Source: Bacillota bacterium
GTDB lineage: Bacteria; Bacillota; Clostridia; Christensenellales; UBA1242
Reading direction: 5' to 3'
DNA length: 7,539 nucleotides
Assembly: GCA_009780625.1 (NCBI GenBank)
Contig: WQZR01000049.1
Span: 1 to 7,539, forward strand
Shown here: piece after piece, positions 5,935 to 7,539 of the stretch
How positions within the stretch are numbered: position 1 is the first letter of the stretch
Layout: every line of letters starts with the position of its first letter
Notes under the pieces: model-generated
What the model saw: only the letters and a program-made list of their open reading frames with translations
What the model was told of the DNA's origin: nothing
Database searches by the model: none
Made by a program: the position numbers and the translations under genes

Positions 5935-5940
5935 GAAGGA
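5935..5940 (+). promoter_or_regulatory. Shine-Dalgarno deciding the GTG start at 5949
   Basis: GAAGGA ends 8 nt before the GTG at 5949, an ideal spacing, at the very 5' end of the predicted transcript. Confidence 0.7.
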
Positions 5941-5948
5941 AGTGCAAA

Positions 5949-6293
5949 GTGTCATACAAAACAACAAATTTCACCAAACTTGTTGAAAAAGAAAACATTC
6001 AAGTTGATACGTATAATCGAAAGGAAACCTATGAAACGGAGACCAGTTTTGTTGTTAAAGTTAGAATCAATGCCATGACAACAAAAGACGAAGTTGTTGC
6101 AGCAGAAAAACTGATTGAAGAAGCGGTTAAAAGAGAAGAAAAACTTGGACACCTTGTGCACAAAGACTTAAGCATTGCTTCAGACAAAAAAGGCTACTAT
6201 ACGTATGCCTCTAAAATTATTGATAAATCAAAATATAATATTCAGTTATATAAACCAACCTACTCTGTGTCTAAAGGAACATCTTTAACTTGA
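5949..6293 (+). CDS. Small hypothetical protein, 114 aa (GTG start)
   Basis: The only plus-strand gene. With the GTG start the protein is 114 aa, soluble and charged, with no signal peptide or membrane segment. A beta-like stretch TSFVVKVRINAM (about 32-43) is followed by a Glu/Lys-rich helix (44-66), then a Tyr-rich tail (GYYTYASK, NIQLYKPTY). I do not recognise the family. The frame is open further up, to an ATG at 5853, but those extra 32 codons lie upstream of the promoter and read as non-protein-like, so I reject them. It diverges from kamA and converges on the 174-aa gene with a 34-nt coding overlap. A good terminator follows the stop. Promoter, SD and terminator together argue that it is a real gene. 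Confidence 0.7.
   Translation: MSYKTTNFTKLVEKENIQVDTYNRKETYETETSFVVKVRINAMTTKDEVVAAEKLIEEAVKREEKLGHLVHKDLSIASDKKGYYTYASKIIDKSKYNIQLYKPTYSVSKGTSLT
6186..6209 (-). terminator. Candidate terminator of the 174-aa gene, inside the opposite gene
   Basis: On the minus strand GGC-A-TAC pairs with GTA-GCC around a 5-nt loop (one bulged A), followed by TTTTTTG. It lies 50 nt past the stop codon at 6260, within the coding region of the small plus-strand gene. Only 6 bp, so moderate. Confidence 0.5.
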
Positions 6294-6784
6294 TTCTTTT
6301 TATGAACGGCTGAGCTATCAAAAATCTCGCCGTTTTTTGCATATTGTGAAATATAAGAAATTGTTTTAAACCCACCAAATTTTCCTGGGTATGTTATTGT
6401 TTGTTCAACAAAGTTATTTATTATAAGTCTAGCAACCTTAGCATCTCTAGAAAGTTCTTTTAAACCACCTTCAATTCGTTCTTTTAAGAAACTTAATCTA
6501 ATAAGATTTCTATTGTCTGCAGTTCTATCTATAATGTCTGTGATAATCATTTCAAGGTCTTTTTTTAGAGTTTTTACTTGAGTTTTAACATTGACACATT
6601 TGCCATCTAAATCAACAACATCCACGTTGATAATCATAAGTCTGTTTTTAATTGAATCAGCAAGAACGTTGTGCGGTTGAGTCGAGTTTAAACCACCCAC
6701 TTCTGCGTGCACTAAAATTCTTTCAAACTTATCTGTTTGGTCCTTTTTTGAAACTGGTTTTTTGTGTCTTTGCTTCTTAGCCAT
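6260..6784 (-). CDS. Hypothetical basic protein, 174 aa
   Basis: Unrecognised protein. Its N-terminus is strongly basic (MAKKQRHKKPVSKK), suggesting nucleic-acid or ribosome contact. A beta-like segment follows (NRLMIINVDVVDLDGK, 47-62), then a long charged region that is probably helical (about 63-125: KTQVKTLKKDLEMIITDIID, LSFLKERIEGGLKELSRDAK), and a polar tail. No membrane segment or signal peptide. It is transcribed from a perfect consensus promoter embedded in the end of mcsB, with the ATG at the predicted transcript start and no SD. In many Bacillota clpC follows mcsB; here this gene takes that place. Its last 11 codons overlap the end of the convergent plus-strand gene. No function is assigned. 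Confidence 0.75.
   Translation of the reverse strand: MAKKQRHKKPVSKKDQTDKFERILVHAEVGGLNSTQPHNVLADSIKNRLMIINVDVVDLDGKCVNVKTQVKTLKKDLEMIITDIIDRTADNRNLIRLSFLKERIEGGLKELSRDAKVARLIINNFVEQTITYPGKFGGFKTISYISQYAKNGEIFDSSAVHKKNQVKDVPLDTE
6305..6338 (+). terminator. Intrinsic terminator of the small plus-strand gene
   Basis: AACGGC-T-GAG pairs with CTC-GCCGTT (9 bp with one bulged T; arms 6305-6314 and 6326-6334) and is followed by TTTT. It begins 11 nt after the TGA at 6291-6293, inside the coding region of the 174-aa gene. Confidence 0.8.
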
Positions 6785-6791
6785 AACGTTT

Positions 6792-6820
6792 ATTATAATT
6801 TAAAACTTTAACTGTGTCAA
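6792..6820 (-). promoter_or_regulatory. Perfect consensus promoter of the 174-aa gene
   Basis: TTGACA (6820-6815), 17-nt spacer, TATAAT (6797-6792). The -35 is made from the Leu-Thr codons near the end of mcsB. The ATG begins 8 nt after the -10, which predicts a leaderless or nearly leaderless mRNA. Confidence 0.85.
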
Positions 6821-7537
6821 GAGCAACCTTTCCCTAACAACAGATGCTCTAAAAATTTTTTCTTGCTCTGGGGTTTTTGCATTACCCTTTGCCAAAATTT
6901 TGATATTGCTTTCTTTAAGTGTGTTTAGAATATTATCAAAGAAAACAAGTCCGTTTTCGTTTTCTGTTTCATCAACAACGCTTGGTTTCTTTTCTATTTC
7001 AATAAGCCCAAGCAGATAGCCAAGTTTCAGGCTTTCCATTTTGGAAACAAACTCCGCACTTTCAAGCATTCTTGCGTTTTTTAGAACATAGTATGCTCTT
7101 ATGATTTCATCTTCTGTTCTTTCTCTTTTTAGTCTTAGAAGTTCTTCCCCTGCCTTAAACTCCAATGCTGCAACATCAACACAGGCCTTTTCAATTGTTC
7201 TGATGATTTCCGTTTCGGAAACACCAAGAGTTGTGTCGTTAGAAAATTGATATATGCTTCCCTCTGGTTTAGAACCTTCGCCTTTTTCACCACGTATTGT
7301 TAGACCCGATTTTTTTGCAATCTCCGAAATCTCTCCCATTCTGTCCAGCCTTGTGAGAGATGGAAGAAACATCATAACACTCGCCCTCATTCCCGTCCCA
7401 ACGTTTGTGATGCATGTTGTCAAAAACCCATATGCCGCGTCATATGCAATTTCGAAGTCTTCCAAAATTTTGTCGTCTATAATATTGATTTTTCTATAAG
7501 CCATTCCAAGGCTTAGCCCCGGAGTTATGCACTGAAG
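6800..7537 (-). CDS. mcsB: Protein-arginine kinase McsB, 5' end outside the window
   Basis: ATP:guanido phosphotransferase-fold kinase that phosphorylates arginine residues in proteins, marking them for ClpCP and, in Bacillus, inactivating CtsR. 245 residues are visible; B. subtilis McsB is about 363 aa, so roughly the first third is missing. The frame is open to the edge through QCITPGLSLG before the first internal ATG (7504), and this matches the McsB sequence QC-x2-PG-x2-L, so 7504 is not the start. Seen: LTTCITNVGTGMRASVMM with the catalytic Cys (residue 42 of the visible part; Cys167 in B. subtilis); IRGEKGEGS; YQFSNDTTLG; a helical domain with YYVLKNARMLES; C-terminal RASVVRERL. The C-terminal RDxxRA signature that binds phosphoarginine allosterically appears here as E-K-I-F-R-A, losing the first Arg and the Asp. 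mcsA and ctsR would be expected off the right edge; clpC is not directly downstream. Confidence 0.92.
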   Translation of the reverse strand, partial: LQCITPGLSLGMAYRKINIIDDKILEDFEIAYDAAYGFLTTCITNVGTGMRASVMMFLPSLTRLDRMGEISEIAKKSGLTIRGEKGEGSKPEGSIYQFSNDTTLGVSETEIIRTIEKACVDVAALEFKAGEELLRLKRERTEDEIIRAYYVLKNARMLESAEFVSKMESLKLGYLLGLIEIEKKPSVVDETENENGLVFFDNILNTLKESNIKILAKGNAKTPEQEKIFRASVVRERLLLTQLKF

Positions 7538-7539
7538 CC

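Noticed and set aside
5853..5948. Upstream in-frame ATG start for the small plus-strand gene
   Set aside because: It lies upstream of the extended -10 promoter at 5922, lacks an SD, and the extra residues are Cys-rich and unlike the rest. GTG at 5949 has a well-spaced SD.
7502..7504. ATG at 7504 as the start of the McsB gene
   Set aside because: The frame continues to the window edge with sequence matching McsB, so this is an internal Met.
1..7539. CRISPR arrays, insertion sequences, tRNA or rRNA genes
   Set aside because: No regularly spaced repeats, transposase signatures, or tRNA/rRNA-like conserved segments were seen on either strand.

Overview
The window is AT-rich. All genes but one are read from the minus strand, so the annotation runs from high to low coordinates. 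The organism is probably a Bacillota member, perhaps one of the uncultured gut Clostridia. The evidence is a protein-arginine kinase McsB at the right edge, Gram-positive-type consensus promoters (TTGACA/TATAAT), AGG-rich ribosome-binding sites and low GC. No taxonomic marker is present, so the placement is tentative.

Right part (7537-5949, minus then plus). The 3' two thirds of mcsB come first. An unrecognised basic 174-aa protein follows, driven by a perfect TTGACA-17-TATAAT promoter that sits in the end of mcsB and puts the predicted transcript start on or next to the ATG. A small 114-aa plus-strand gene (GTG start at 5949, own promoter and SD) converges on it. The two coding regions overlap by 34 nt, and each gene's candidate intrinsic terminator lies inside the other gene.

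Centre (5859-1375, minus). This is the main point of interest: a kamA-type radical-SAM lysine 2,3-aminomutase, then three ATP-grasp ligases distantly related to D-Ala-D-Ala ligase (323, 342 and 326 aa; the last two are tandem paralogues about 60% identical by my hand count). A GNAT acetyltransferase with its own promoter follows (1301-762). No carrier protein, NRPS, transporter or cell-wall gene is present. The set looks like a pathway that makes a beta-amino acid (the aminomutase keeps both Asp residues that select lysine), joins it in amide bonds with the ATP-grasp enzymes and perhaps N-acetylates it. The product is not known from the sequence.

Between the two ATP-grasp paralogues is an apparently undescribed control region (2570-2356). 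It holds a consensus promoter with a palindrome over the -35, and a 34-codon ORF whose ATG falls at the predicted transcription start. The last codons of that ORF can pair (8 bp, one mismatch, 3 bp) with the sequence covering the Shine-Dalgarno of the third ATP-grasp gene. A competing small hairpin at the ORF's stop codon shares the same strand. This is the architecture of a leader-peptide translational attenuator.

Left part (754-1). The GNAT gene ends at a clear intrinsic terminator. A short-chain dehydrogenase follows, again with a -10 box 6 nt from its ATG, and runs off the left edge. Three ORFs here (174-aa protein, leader peptide, dehydrogenase) thus share the leaderless layout, while kamA, the ATP-grasp genes, the GNAT and the small plus-strand gene have leaders or SD sequences.
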